Part shown: one piece after another, positions 9,987 to 20,454 of the stretch
Numbering within the stretch: the first letter of the stretch is position 1
Layout: every line of letters starts with the position of its first letter
From: Bacteroidota bacterium
Lineage (GTDB): Bacteria > Bacteroidota > Bacteroidia > AKYH767-A > OLB10
Reading direction: 5' to 3'
Assembly: GCA_016721435.1 (NCBI GenBank)
Contig: JADKIC010000008.1
Coordinates: 1 to 64,000, forward strand
Length of the DNA stretch: 64,000 nt
Program-made: the position numbers and the translations under genes
The notes under the pieces: generated by a model
Databases searched by the model: none
The model's input: only the letters and a program-made list of their open reading frames with translations
Told to the model about the DNA's origin: nothing

Positions 9987-11835
9987 GCTTTTATTTTTTC
10001 TTCAATTCCGGTGATCACTTTTGCTGCATTCGCATATACCGTTTCTGCTTTTATTCCCATGGCGGATCCTGCATAACGTGCCATCTCACATTCATCAATA
10101 TTTCTGTTGAACAATTGAATGAGTTCTTCAGGAACATTTTTTCCGGCCAATATTTCCGAAACTTTTTCTTTGTTTAATTCGGCTTGTGGGATCAGGAATT
10201 TATCTCCGATATATCCCCACAATGCTTTTAAAATTTCTTCGAAAACGAGTTCTTCTTTTGGAGTGCCCAGATGCTTTTTAGCAAGAGAAAGTCTCTTGGT
10301 TGCTACTCCTGTTGCATTGCGCATGCGCAGTTGGGTGGTGTTTCCAAGCATTTTTCCCTCCTTCTTATAAAAAAGGTGAAGGCCCCGAATATCAAAAATG
10401 GACTAATACTAAATGCATAAAAGAGTGGACTGCCAAAGGATATATTTACATTTTCTTTAAAATCAGGAGGAGTGCTTTTTATATATCGGATATCATTTCC
10501 TAAAATCCGGAAGTCACTTTTCTCGGTGCGTCCCGGTGAAATAGTCGCTTGCGTCCCATTTCCCTTTTCAACTTTTAAAATAAAAGGTCCGGCCTTTTTG
10601 GAAACGTATTGTTTTTTGGATAAACTATAATAGGAAAAAGACAATTGTGGAATTTCATATTCTCCTTCCAGACGCGGAATGATCAGGTAATCGATGACTT
10701 TTGTGCCACTTACTCCTCCAGCACTTGCTTTAAAATTTTCTGTAATCTTTGGATCATAACTTTCAAGGTCCGATGGAAGTTCAATATCCTGTACGTCGGC
10801 GAGTTTAAGATTGCCATTGCCGGAAATTTTAATTCTAAGATTTACGGCTTCATTTGCCTTCGTCTGATTCTTGTCCAGTTTCACATCAAAGTTCAATTCA
10901 CCTACCGCTCCCTTGAAATCAGCAGGAGCATTGGGAGGTAATTCTCTGACATTTATTTTAACAGGATCACTTTTGAAAGAATGTTTGATGTCCTTCACAC
11001 CGCCCATCCCAAAGAAAGGGTCATTGAAAATACTGAAAGGGTCATTGGAGCGCTGTGCGTTTACTTTTACTCTTACCAGACATTCCAATTCCATCTGGTC
11101 AATGGTCAGGGTTCCGCTTTGCTGTGGAAAAAGAACCATTTTTTTAATTTCCCAAACTGTATAACGATTGCCGTCTAAAACTTCAGTAGTGCGTTCAAGC
11201 GTTTTCGGAAGTTCAATATCCTGATTCCAGAATCCATCAAAAGAAGGCATTTTAGGAACAGCAAAATCAAGTACGTTCACATTGCTGTAAAGTTTAAAAG
11301 TAACAAGCAGCCCTTCTCCCTTGTAGACACTTGATTTATTCACTATCGCTCTGACAAATATATTTTTGCTCCCGATGATATTACTTTCCTGACGCTGCTT
11401 ATCATCTTTTCCGGCCTGAGGTTGTCCGCTACCTTTGGTTACAGTCAGTTGTATAACGTTGGAGGCTATCCGATTTCCTTCAAATTCAATTGTAGCCGGA
11501 CCGATTTTGAAATTTCCTATCGACTTAGGCTGGAGGTAATAGGAGAAACTCATCGACTGCGAAAAATTTCCATTAATAAATTGCATGCTTGTACTCTGAT
11601 TAGGACCTGAAAGTACAGCGAATTCTTTCAGGTCGGGACCTTGAAATGAACGGCCTGCCGCATTAAACGTAAAGGTGATTTGGAATTGTTCGCCTAAACC
11701 AACACTCGACTTCGTGGCAGTTGCTGCCAAAAAAGGAGCTTGTGCAGCAGCCGGAAGTAAGTAACCAAACAGCATGACGAACAAAACCGGTATCCTCCAT
11801 CCCGGTAACCACATTTTCAGATTATAGATTTTCAT
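9983..11835 (-). CDS. batD: BatD-like membrane protein (frameshifted)
   Basis: About 618 residues: a signal peptide, a long periplasmic beta-rich region (repeated KSVYKGEGLLVTFKLYSNV-type domains), one C-terminal membrane helix (FYAFSISPFLIFGAFTFFI) and a cytoplasmic tail with FEEILKALWGYIGDKFLIP, all typical of BatD. The frame breaks at about 10351, where an A is missing in GAAAAATG. Adding it joins FFIRRREK to MLGNTTQLRMRN. It is the first gene of the batD-batE pair. BatA/B/C are not adjacent; a BatA-domain protein occurs at 22.4 kb. Confidence 0.88.
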
Positions 11836-11921
11836 TGTTGATTACTGCGAAGCCGCAAAGTAAACGCATGTAAAATGATTTTTTTTTGAATTTAACTAAT
11901 TATTAACGGGAAACAGATTTC

Positions 11922-12434
11922 CTACTCGAGGTACACAGCTTCTTTGCCGGGCGTAAAATCCACACGTATATGTTCCTGTAAAGTGGTGCTGAGTGTAATG
12001 CCTACATAATCTGCTTCTACCGGATAGCGTTTATGATCCCTGTCGACCAATAAGACGGTTCTTATTTTACGCATATCCGCATCTAAAAATGGGCGAAGAC
12101 TGTAAATCAATGTTTTGCCTGAATTGAGTACATCGTCCACCACAATCACTACTTTGTTCTTCAGGGATTGTTTACTCATAGCCGGCTCCATTCCAACTTT
12201 GGTAGGATTTTCTTTATCAACTTCTATTTCAATAAGTTCTGTTTTAATTGGACAGATTTTAGTCAGTGCTGCCTGCAAGCGTTCGGCAACAACAAAACCG
12301 CTCTTCGCGATGCCTGCAATGATGAGGTCCTGCTGCTCGAAATTATCTTCATACACCTGATAGGCAAGTCGGTCAATGCGTTGTTGAATTTGTCGACTAT
12401 TGAGCAATAAAGTTGTAGGTTTCCCTTTTCCCAT
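11922..12434 (-). CDS. PyrR-like phosphoribosyltransferase
   Basis: 170 residues with a type I phosphoribosyltransferase fold. The PRPP-binding motif is VVIVVDDVLNSGKTL (about 95-109). It resembles PyrR/uracil-PRTase-like proteins; an RNA-binding regulatory role cannot be shown from sequence. The gene is intact and lies one base downstream of the NlpC/P60 gene. Confidence 0.8.
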   Translation of the reverse strand: MGKGKPTTLLLNSRQIQQRIDRLAYQVYEDNFEQQDLIIAGIAKSGFVVAERLQAALTKICPIKTELIEIEVDKENPTKVGMEPAMSKQSLKNKVVIVVDDVLNSGKTLIYSLRPFLDADMRKIRTVLLVDRDHKRYPVEADYVGITLSTTLQEHIRVDFTPGKEAVYLE

Positions 12435-12435
12435 A

Positions 12436-12993
12436 TTAGTTATTTTCTTCTGCCTCTGCCAGGTTTTCTCTTAATCTACCGGCCCCGGCAAACCGTCGCT
12501 TATAATATTCTTCATTCAGATCGCTGATGATGACTCCTCTTGACGTACTGGAGTGTACAAATTTATTATCTCCCAGATATAAGCCGATATGTGAAATTCT
12601 TCTCTTGCGGGTATTAAAGAAGACCAGATCCCCTTCCTTAAGATCATCCCGGGTGATTTTATTGATCAGACTATATATTTCAGCCGAATTTCTTGCACCT
12701 AATTTTTTTCCATAAACCCGATCACAAAGCACATTCACGAATCCCGAACAATCAATGCCCCTGTCACAATTTCCTGCATATTTATACGGTGTACCCAACC
12801 AGTTCACGAGGGTATCATACAGCAGGAGATTACTTTCCTTTGAAAGCGTTAAGCCCGTTTCCTGATTTAAATAATTGATTTTATAGGAATAAAGAAAGTC
12901 ATTTTCAGGTATGTACGAAGCATTTCCCGGCTGAGCGTAACTCCTGAAAGTCAGGAGTAATAGAATGAGCAGAAATGGGAGACGAAGTGTCAT
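12436..12993 (-). CDS. Secreted NlpC/P60 endopeptidase
   Basis: 185 residues with a signal peptide (MTLRLPFLLILLLLTFRSYA) and one NlpC/P60 (C40) domain. The catalytic Cys is in GIDCSGFVNVLC and the His in ISHIGLYLGDNKF. The family cuts D-Glu-DAP bonds in peptidoglycan peptides. It is adjacent to and co-directional with the PRTase gene. Confidence 0.88.
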   Translation of the reverse strand: MTLRLPFLLILLLLTFRSYAQPGNASYIPENDFLYSYKINYLNQETGLTLSKESNLLLYDTLVNWLGTPYKYAGNCDRGIDCSGFVNVLCDRVYGKKLGARNSAEIYSLINKITRDDLKEGDLVFFNTRKRRISHIGLYLGDNKFVHSSTSRGVIISDLNEEYYKRRFAGAGRLRENLAEAEENN

Positions 12994-13018
12994 GGCTACG
13001 AAAATAGTTAATCGGGCC

Positions 13019-13595
13019 TTATGGTTTGATCAGATTGATAAAGAGTTCCTTACCGGCCCGGGGTGGAATGGAGTTATAACAGGCTTCCATCTTATGTATA
13101 ATGAATTTATTATCGAAATATTGCCTGTACTCGGATTCCTCCCCTCCAAATGGCGGACCTTCCTGTTCAAAAATGCAATTGAACAGTACTCCAACAAGTC
13201 GACCACCCGGCTTGAGCAAACGCTCCATTTTTTCTGCATACGCAGGTCTTAATTCCGGAGATAACGCGCAGAAAAATGTTTGTTCTATGATCAGATCGTA
13301 GTGGCCTCTCGTGATTGAAAAAGTCATCATGTATTAAATTCTCCTGCGGAAAATCAGGATTCATTGATTTAAATGTACAGAGTGGATCCGACGCATAATC
13401 AAGAATTCTCACCTTTCTGAATCCGGATTGAAATAGATAAGATCCTTCATACGCATTCCCGCATCCCGGAATTAAAATATCGATGTCTCGATTGGTCAAC
13501 GTGTCAATAAACTCTTTAATCGGTGTGGATGGAAATCCGATATCCCAACCCGTTTCTCTGTTACGGTATCTGTTTTCCCAATATGTCGCGTCCAT
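13019..13595 (-). CDS. TPMT-like SAM-dependent methyltransferase (frameshifted)
   Basis: About 192 residues. It opens with YWENRYRNRETGWDIGFPS, as in thiopurine-methyltransferase-like proteins, followed by the SAM motif DILIPGCGNAYEG (about 39-51) and a motif-II segment YDLIIEQTFFCALSP. The frame changes at about 13310 in a GAGAG stretch (one extra base or two missing), giving two overlapping open frames. The substrate is unknown; relatives methylate thiols, selenium or halides. Confidence 0.82.
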
Positions 13596-13906
13596 GTAAT
13601 TGTTATTTTATTTTTCTTAAATATAATTAATTCCATTCATCAAATTTTTTGCTACCGGCTTCCGGCTATCGGCTACGGGCTTGCTGTTTAGAAACACAAT
13701 GTACTTGAACTAAAAATCATTTTTATCAGCTGTTCCCGACACTATTGATTCATCTTTTATCTAACCAATTTAATTTAATACATCTTCAAATCAGCTAATT
13801 TTCAAATCGCGAGGCTTCGCGATCAAATCATTACACTATTGATTTAACTTTTATCTTCATTCCATTTAACCAATTTAATTTAACACATCTTCAAATCAGC
13901 CAATTT
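13596..13906. other. Gene-free repeat-bearing spacer
   Basis: AT-rich spacer holding a heptamer cluster (13651-13686), a pair of direct repeats (13740-13808 and 13834-13913) and a small perfect hairpin ATCGCGA/TCGCGAT (13806-13823, loop GGCT). No gene is seen. Confidence 0.75.
13651..13686. repeat. Heptanucleotide repeat cluster
   Basis: Units GCTACCG, GCTTCCG, GCTATCG, GCTACGG, GCTTGCT: the complement of the AGCCGRW units at 6084-6142. Confidence 0.7.
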
Positions 13907-13913
13907 TCAAATT
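13740..13913. repeat. Pair of ~70-bp direct repeats
   Basis: Copy 1 is 13740-13808 and copy 2 is 13834-13913. Both read CACTATTGATT, then CTTTTATCT, then AACCAATTTAATTTAA, then CATCTTCAAATCAGC and AATTTTCAAAT, with small differences. Copy 2 runs into the last codons of the lipid kinase gene. Confidence 0.7.
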
Positions 13914-14797
13914 TTCAAATCATTTTGTGGCATAAATACGTGTAAGGATAGTGGATTTATTTTCACATCAATACTGCTAATTGGCGGATTTGCTTCTCCA
14001 TCCACATGTAAATGTACAGGCCTGTCAGCAACCGCATGAAACGATTTACATTTATAGGATTTCAAATAATTACTTTCTTTTAAACTACCCTTGAATAATC
14101 TATAGAACAGCTCCGGCATTTGCAACAATGGCGGTTTTTTCACAGTGACAATATCCATGAACCCATCATTTAATTCAGCCAATGGGGCAATGATGGCGGC
14201 ATTCCCAAATTGTGAAGCATTGGCGATAACGAGCATATGTCCATCTGTGGAGATGGTTTTATCATCAATCCTTAATTGAAACCGGATGGAGGGGTATTTG
14301 AAATATTCGCTTAAGGCGATGCGGGTATAATTGCTGAGTCCCCGCTTTCCTTCCTGATTGAATCGCCATGCTACAAATCCATCGAATCCCAATCCGGAAA
14401 CATTTAATCCAAAATGATTGTTGATTAAAAGAGTATCTATTTTCTTTATCTCTGCAGTTGCAATTTGTCGTAAACAGGTTTGAAATTTTAAGGAATAGCC
14501 GAGATGTCTTGCTAAACCATTTCCGGATCCTGAAGGAATTATGCCCAGTGCTGTTGACGTATTCACCAGCCGTGCGGCGATCTCATTGACCGTTCCATCT
14601 CCACCCACCGCGATAACACCAGCATAATTTAACCGCACTGCTTCTTCTGCCAAAACTGCTGCATGTCCTGCGTATTCTGTGGTTTGCGTATCCACTTCAT
14701 ATTGCCCGATGAGTGGTGAACTATCTATCAGTTTAGCGATGGTAGGTGCAAGCCCATGTCCGGCAATCGGGTTGATGAGGACGCGTAATCTCTTCAT
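13907..14797 (-). CDS. Diacylglycerol/sphingosine-type lipid kinase (YegS/BmrU family)
   Basis: 296 residues of the DAGK catalytic family. The nucleotide-binding motif VGGDGTVNEIAARL (about 62-75) and SGSGNGLARHLG (about 92-103) are intact. It phosphorylates a membrane lipid such as diacylglycerol at the inner face of the membrane. Its start overlaps the end of the sulfatase gene by four bases, so the pair is translationally coupled. Both act on lipid head groups, which suggests, without proving, a shared envelope-lipid role. Confidence 0.88.
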   Translation of the reverse strand: MKRLRVLINPIAGHGLAPTIAKLIDSSPLIGQYEVDTQTTEYAGHAAVLAEEAVRLNYAGVIAVGGDGTVNEIAARLVNTSTALGIIPSGSGNGLARHLGYSLKFQTCLRQIATAEIKKIDTLLINNHFGLNVSGLGFDGFVAWRFNQEGKRGLSNYTRIALSEYFKYPSIRFQLRIDDKTISTDGHMLVIANASQFGNAAIIAPLAELNDGFMDIVTVKKPPLLQMPELFYRLFKGSLKESNYLKSYKCKSFHAVADRPVHLHVDGEANPPISSIDVKINPLSLHVFMPQNDLKI

Positions 14798-16684
14798 GGT
14801 TTAACAAGCTGATTGTGGATAAGTGAATAGCGGTATTGCTGCAAGATGGCTTTGAGGAAATTTTCCATCTCCGGAACTGCTGCTGATTCTTTTCTGATAA
14901 GATTCTTTTTTAAATAAATATCTTCTCTGCTGTAAAGATGTGTGCTTTCTTGTCCGTCAAATAAGAGGATGTATTGATCCGTGATCAACTGCCAGGAGTT
15001 ATTGGAATAATTAACGGACCATCCTTTTTCTGAATCAAATAAATTTCTTCCGAAACTACTGTATTTGCCACTATAATTCAACAGATGTAAAACCGACGGC
15101 AGGATGTCACATTGCTGAGCCGTTTCAAGATGTACTTTATATTTTTCTTCACCCGGAATGATAAATAGCAATGGGATATGATAAGCGCCTAAACGATTGG
15201 CGCTATATGCTGTTCCGGCCGGACCGCTATGATCGGAAGTAATGACGAAAATGGTGTTGTTATACCAACTTTGTTGACTGGCTTCCCGGAAGAAATCGGC
15301 GAGGGCTGCATCTGCATAAGCCATACCTTGTTCAATAGGAGGAGTGTTTAAATTGATTCTCTTTTGATAGGAGGGAGGTACTTTATAAGGATGATGTGAA
15401 GAGATGGAAAAGAAGGAAGCATGAAAAGGTTCCTTCCAGGAATTCAACTGACGAATCATGAACGAAAAGTAACTATGGTCAAAAATTCCCCAGTGACCAT
15501 CGTAATCTTTTAGATCTCCGTCAAATTCATTTTTTCCAAAATACTTTTCATATCCTGCAAGTCGTGTAAAATTATCAAAGCCCATGGTGCCATTGTTTCC
15601 TCCATGAAAAAATCCTGAACGGTAACCCAGCGGTTTCAACAAAGAAGCAAGGCTGTTGATTTTATTGACATTGTAGGCGGAATTTATAAATGGCTGATCC
15701 ATCAAGGCCGGAAGCGAAGTTACTACCGTGAATCCCCTCTATAGATCGTTTCGCATTGGCAAAAGTATTGGGAAACGATGTGGAATGGAGAAGGAGTGAA
15801 TCAAAGAATGGAGTAGTGCTCTTTCCGGGATTGTAATAACTGATGTGTTCAAAGGAAAAACTCTCCATGATAATTAACACCACATTATAGTGACGAAAGG
15901 CGGAATCTGATTTATTATCAAAATGAACCGGAAGAATGTCGTTGGCCTGAGTCATACTCATAAAATCGGGTTCATCTAATAGCTGATCGTTCCAGGATTT
16001 TATAATTGTATAAGGTGTATTCAGTACGAGTGGTATAGATGCCGATGGAACCAGCTTTGCCGCAGTTTGAACAGAAAGCGGTTTGAGTTGAATTCCTCCC
16101 CGGAAACCAATTACACTGATTCCGGCAAAAAAGAAGAATAAGAGGATGCGAACAGGAATATTGAAAAAACCTGGACCGGATTTCAATTTTACCTCAATTT
16201 CTTTTCTGATTCTTTTTTCAAAGAGGATTAGACCGGAAACCATCAGCACCCAAAGAAGCAAGAGATACCAATAGTCCAAAAGGTATTGCGGTAGGTTATT
16301 GGAAACATCATCACCGCCCATAATGAACCCGAAAATATCAGCCGTGCTTCGCTTTTGAATGAAACTAAACCAGGCCGTATCGATTAAATTAAATAGAAGC
16401 GCAAGAGCGTTAGTAAAAACAGAAATGAACGATATAAGTATTTGATAACGTGATTCATATTGATACCTGCTGTGATAGAGATGCAAAACTAAGAGTACTG
16501 AATTCAGAATAAATATCGCAGTAATATCATACCGGAGTCCGGCGAGGAATACAGGAAGAAACTCCCCGCTAAAAGTGGAAGGATTCACAAAAGCAAAGGC
16601 TAATCGACTAATTTGAAAAAGTAACAGGATAAAGCCCAGCCTTTTAAGGAGCAATATATAATTAAACCATTTAGCCGGAAACAT
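14794..16684 (-). CDS. LTA-synthase-like membrane sulfatase (frameshifted)
   Basis: About 630 residues: five N-terminal membrane helices (about 5-190) followed by a periplasmic sulfatase/phosphotransferase domain (YNVVLIIMESFSFEHISYY, KRSIEGI, GFDNFTRLAGYEKYFGKNEFDGD, FVITSDHSGP). The family transfers phosphoglycerol or phosphoethanolamine head groups. In a Gram-negative host the likely products are modified envelope lipids or glycans. The frame shifts near 15722, so the nucleophile region (normally S/T at a VVTS-like site) sits at the junction. Confidence 0.85.
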
Positions 16685-16733
16685 GATTCAAAGGTAACAT
16701 ACTATATAATTCGACAAGAGGGGATTAAAACAA

Positions 16734-16760
16734 AAAGGCCGTCCTTGTGAGACAGCCTTT
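16734..16760 (-). terminator. Terminator after the DUF5011 lipoprotein gene
   Basis: Inverted repeat AAAGGCcGTC/GACaGCCTTT around a 7-base loop, with an A-run on the left side that becomes a U-run in the minus-strand transcript. It sits between the end of the DUF5011 gene and the sulfatase start. Confidence 0.65.
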
Positions 16761-16780
16761 TAAATATTCAAATGGATCAA

Positions 16781-17455
16781 TTAGTTTCTTTCAAACCAGG
16801 CTCTGCAAGCAGCAGTTGAAACCGGATTCGCTGAATTGTTTTTGTCAGTGTAATTGATAACGAAACCTTTGATGTTATTCACACTTCCTGTACCTTGAAA
16901 TTCATGGTCTTCAGTAGCGGAACCGATATCAAGTGCTTGTTGCAAAGGTAAGGTAATGGAACCATCAGAGGCCAATGTAGCCGTGATGGCATTGTTACCG
17001 GAGTAGTCACCAAATTTATTGAAACCAATTGTTGTGCTATTGATTTTAGAAACCGTTTGCTGGTATGAAAAATTAACGGCTGAAGCGCCTGAACCGCAAG
17101 TATCAAATACAGTATATGTAGTAGCTAAAGCATCAGTGGTAGCATAAACCTCCACTTCACGTGTAGCGTCAGCACTATTACCTGCCGCATCTGTAACCGA
17201 ATAATATACTTCGTAAGTACCGGGTATACGGTTTTCCACATCTCCATCATTTATGGAAATGGAGCTGGAGATGTCCCCGTCCTCGTTATCATCCGCAGTT
17301 GCACCCGGATCGTTGTAAGTATCAAGCATTTCTAATTGGAAAGGGTTGCTTCCCAGAAGGGTAATAACAGGGGCCTCGGTGTCATCTTTGCTACATCCGG
17401 GGATGATAACAACTGCTGCCGCAAGTATTCCGGCCAATAATAGTTTCTTTTTCAT
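16781..17455 (-). CDS. DUF5011-domain lipoprotein
   Basis: 224 residues. Lipoprotein signal with lipobox VIIPGCS (Cys 21), then one Ig-like DUF5011 domain (about 29-105, DTYNDPGATADDNEDGDIS, GTYEVYYSVTDAAGNSADATREV) and a C-terminal beta-rich region without a recognised domain. It is probably exposed at the outer membrane surface. The gene has its own promoter and terminator. Confidence 0.8.
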   Translation of the reverse strand: MKKKLLLAGILAAAVVIIPGCSKDDTEAPVITLLGSNPFQLEMLDTYNDPGATADDNEDGDISSSISINDGDVENRIPGTYEVYYSVTDAAGNSADATREVEVYATTDALATTYTVFDTCGSGASAVNFSYQQTVSKINSTTIGFNKFGDYSGNNAITATLASDGSITLPLQQALDIGSATEDHEFQGTGSVNNIKGFVINYTDKNNSANPVSTAACRAWFERN

Positions 17456-17480
17456 GTTTGTTTTATTTCAATATAAGCTG

Positions 17481-17509
17481 CAAAGGTAAATAAACTTGGC
17501 AAATTTCAA
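17481..17509 (-). promoter_or_regulatory. Promoter of the DUF5011 gene
   Basis: On the minus strand TTG (17509-17507) and TACCTTTG (17488-17481) are separated by 18 bases, about 25 bases before the ATG at 17455. Confidence 0.5.
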
Positions 17510-17515
17510 GTTTTC

Positions 17516-17547
17516 TTGTCTTGCAATTTTATAATTGAATACATTTG
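17516..17547 (+). promoter_or_regulatory. Promoter of the small lipoprotein gene
   Basis: TTG (17516) and TACATTTG (17540-17547), spaced 21 bases, match the Bacteroidota consensus, with the ATG at 17570. It is back to back with the DUF5011 promoter. Confidence 0.6.
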
Positions 17548-17569
17548 TGCGTCAAATCAGAAAAACACT

Positions 17570-17920
17570 ATGAAAAAGTTAATTTATTTATTTTCCGCTG
17601 TAGCCATGTCGTTGGTAGTATCATGCGGACCTAGCGCTGAAGAAAAAGCTGCTGAAGAAAAACGAGTAAACGATTCTATTGCTATGGCAAATGAAGCGCG
17701 TATTCAGGATAGCCTTGCGGTTGTTGAAGCTGCTCGTCAGGATAGCTTGATGGCGGTTCAAAAAGCTGCGGAAGATTCTCTTCGTGCTGTAGCTGTTGCA
17801 GATTCAATTGCTGCTGCAAATAAGAAATCGGGAAAACCTGCTCCTAAAAAATCACCTGAGCAACAGAAAATTGAGAAGCAGATTAAAGAAGTGAAGGATG
17901 CTACCCGCGGTAGGGGATAA
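17570..17920 (+). CDS. Small Ala/Lys-rich lipoprotein, paralogue 1
   Basis: 116 residues starting at the ATG at 17570; an upstream extension to 17516 overlaps the promoter and is rejected. Lipobox SLVVSCG, then CGPSAEEKAAEEKRVNDSIA and several repeats of the type RQDSLMAVQKAAEDSLRAVA, predicted as one long charged helix. It ends in a Pro/Lys-rich tail (KKSGKPAPKKSPEQQKIEKQ). The helical repeats and lipid anchor suggest a periplasmic spacer or Lpp-like tether, but this is inference. No known family was recognised. Confidence 0.75.
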   Translation: MKKLIYLFSAVAMSLVVSCGPSAEEKAAEEKRVNDSIAMANEARIQDSLAVVEAARQDSLMAVQKAAEDSLRAVAVADSIAAANKKSGKPAPKKSPEQQKIEKQIKEVKDATRGRG

Positions 17921-17951
17921 TTGAAATTGATAGTTTAGAACATACTTATCC

Positions 17952-17969
17952 TGAGGTGTTGCTACCTCA
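17952..17969 (+). other. Small intergenic hairpin between paralogous lipoprotein genes
   Basis: TGAGGT/ACCTCA with a 6-base loop, no U-run. It may be an attenuator or RNA stabiliser between the two lipoprotein genes. Confidence 0.3.
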
Positions 17970-18011
17970 ATACTAAGAATAAAAACCTATTAACTAACCT
18001 AATCATCAACC

Positions 18012-18233
18012 ATGAGAAAAGTATTATTTATTGCTTTAATTGCCGGCTTAACCAGTCTTACCTCTTGCGGACCTAGCGCCGATGAGAAAGCTGCTGAAGC
18101 CAAACGTGTTCAGGATTCTACAGACGCTGCTGATGCTGCTATGAAGGCTGCTGAAGAAGCCGCTATGGCGGCAATGGCTGCTGATACAACAGTTGCTGTT
18201 GATACAGTTGCTGCTCCTGCTCCGGCAAATTAA
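18012..18233 (+). CDS. Small Ala-rich lipoprotein, paralogue 2
   Basis: 73 residues. The lipobox (LTSCG) and the following GPSADEKAAEAKRVQDST match the neighbouring gene at 17570-17920 almost word for word, showing tandem duplication; the tail is shorter and Ala-rich (MKAAEEAAMAAMAADTT). Probably co-transcribed with its paralogue and ended by the terminator at 18250. Confidence 0.75.
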   Translation: MRKVLFIALIAGLTSLTSCGPSADEKAAEAKRVQDSTDAADAAMKAAEEAAMAAMAADTTVAVDTVAAPAPAN

Positions 18234-18249
18234 AAAAAAACAGTATTTA

Positions 18250-18282
18250 CAGAAAAAGGCTCTATCATGGAGCCTTTTTCTG
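18250..18282 (+). terminator. Strong bidirectional terminator
   Basis: Perfect 13-bp stem CAGAAAAAGGCTC/GAGCCTTTTTCTG with a 7-base loop, located between the convergent lipoprotein and phoH genes. Confidence 0.85.
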
Positions 18283-18314
18283 TTTGTAGAGTTTTGTGTT
18301 ATTAAAACTACGGC

Positions 18315-19666
18315 CTAGAGTAAATGACCTGCCAGATTGGATAATTCACTTCTTTCTCCTTTTTCGAGGGTAATATGGGAATACAATTCCTGATCCTTCA
18401 TCTTGTCAATGATGGCACTCAACCCATTGCTATGTGAATCGAGGTAGGGAGTATCAATCTGGAAAATATCTCCCGTGAAAATAATTTTTGTCCCTTCTCC
18501 CGCTCTCGTGATAATGGTTTTTACTTCATGCGGTGTCAGGTTTTGCGCCTCATCAATGATGAAACAGATATTACTCAAACTTCTACCTCGAATATAGGCC
18601 AGTGGTGTAATATGCAGTTTTTCATTTTCCACCATATCGTTGATTTTCTGAAATTCTTTATCTGTTTCCTTGTACTGACTTTGAATGAATTTCAGGTTGT
18701 CCCATAAGGGCTCCATGTACGGGTTAATCTTGGATTTAATATCCCCCGGTAAATAGCCGATGTCCTTATTACTAAAGGGACAATCGGTCGGGCAAGATAA
18801 ATCTGCCGGTACCTGCTCTTTTGTTCCAGCGCAGAAGCCAACGCCAGTAATGTCTTTCCCGATCCTGCAACACCCATTACCGTAGAGAGCAAAATATTTG
18901 GATTTAATACAGAGTGAATGGCAAAGGCTTGCTCTGCATTGCGCGGACGAATTCCCGCTGCCGGCTCTTTCACTATCCTTTCAATTCTATCCGTGTGTGG
19001 ATTGTACCAGGCCAATGCCGAACTGGTTTCTGTTTTACTTCTTAAGATGAAATAGTGGTTCTTTATCGGACGAACTTTAACAACATCCTTCCAGGCACAC
19101 CAGCCATCCTGGTAGATTTTGTCAATGACTTTCTTTGTTGTGTTTTCAATGATGGACTTCCCTGTATAAAGGTCTTTGATGTCCTTCACCTTTCCGGTTT
19201 CATAATCCTCTGAAGCCAGGTTCAGGGAGCGGGCTTTCAGGCGAAGGTTGATGTCCTTACTGACCAGAACCACACGACGTCCGGGATTTTCTTCCTGCAC
19301 ACTTAGCGCAGCATTGATGATACGATGGTCTGCCTTTCGTTCTCCAAAACAATATCTGCATCAATAGTGCTGCTTTTTTCATCATCAGCACTTTGAACTT
19401 TCCCTTTTGTGGGTCCATTTAGGTATCCAATCCTGCGGTGAGAAACTCGCAGAGAGGCGATCGATAGACCTGATAAATTCTCTTGCTTCGTAATTGATGA
19501 CATCATTCCCTTTTTTGAAGCGATCTATTTCTTCGAGGACTGTGATAGGAATGGCAACATCATGTTCTTTAAAATTGAAGAAAGCATTATGATCAAAAAG
19601 TATCGCAGAAGTGTCGAGGACAAATATTTTCCGGTCTTTATTTTTAATGGCGGGGGCCTTAGGCAT
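18315..19666 (-). CDS. phoH: PIN-PhoH ATPase (PhoH2 type, multiply frameshifted)
   Basis: About 450 residues: an N-terminal PIN nuclease domain (KIFVLDTSAILFDHNAF, about 14-30) fused to a PhoH ATPase domain with Walker A VMGVAGSGKTLLALA and Walker B ICFIIDEAQNLTPHEVK followed by IIFTGDIFQID. PhoH2-type proteins combine RNase and RNA helicase activity. At least four indels break the frame (about 19425, 19340, 19300 and 18770). The one near 18770 is a single missing base after CCTTT that restores LSNKDIGYLPGDIKSKINPY. Confidence 0.88.
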
Positions 19667-19810
19667 AGAGGGGTGAGGGTTTCTCCGAATTTAACGGAGG
19701 ATTAAACCCAACTGTACTCAGCTATCGAAAAGTTAATCTACATACGGGTGTTAATAAACCTAAATCTAAAATGCTGAAAGAGAAAAGATAGTGAGAATGC
19801 AGCTCAAAAA

Positions 19811-20454
19811 TCAGAACCAGCCTTGTTTCAGTGCGTATTTCATAAGGCCTACCACATTCTTGGAACCGGTTTTTGCAAATAGTGATTTTCGGTAAGTCTT
19901 GACCGTATTTTCCGAAATATTCAATTTATCAGCGATTTCCTGAGAGCTGTATTCTTCGTAGATAAGTTTAATGATGACTTTCTCCCGTTCATGCAATTCG
20001 CTGATATCTAATCCCGGTTCCTTATGCATAAATTCTGCTGAACGATAAAGCATCTTTCCAACTAACTCCGGGGAGAAAAACATTTTCCCGTCCATTACGC
20101 TGGAAATGGAAGTTTCAAGTTCGGCTTGGTTACACTTTTGAGCAGATAGCCCTTTGCACCAATATCCATGAGTTCAATATGCCATTTATCTTCGAATGAA
20201 GTGATGGCAATGATTTTAATGTCCGGTTTTTTTTGAAGCAATTGTGTTGCGCATTCTATTCCATTTAAAACCGGCATATGAATATCCAGCAGCACAAGAT
20301 CAATAGCCTTTACATCACAAAGCTGAAGTACTTCTTGTCCATTATTGGCTTCGTAAATTTCATTGATAAAAGAGCAATCACTCAATGCAGTTTTTAAACC
20401 TTGCCTGAATAAGGGATGGTCGTCTGCTATCAATAGGTTGATGGGGTTTTTCAT
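19811..20454 (-). CDS. LuxR/NarL-type response regulator (frameshifted)
   Basis: About 215 residues: a receiver domain with phosphoacceptor Asp in DLVLLDIHMPVLNG and Lys in YLLKSVTK, then a LuxR helix-turn-helix (SSQEIADKLNISENTVKTYR). The frame breaks at about 20125, where one G is missing in AAGGCC; repair gives TKAELETSISSVMDGKMFF. It overlaps the histidine kinase gene by four bases, making a clear kinase-regulator pair. Confidence 0.9.
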
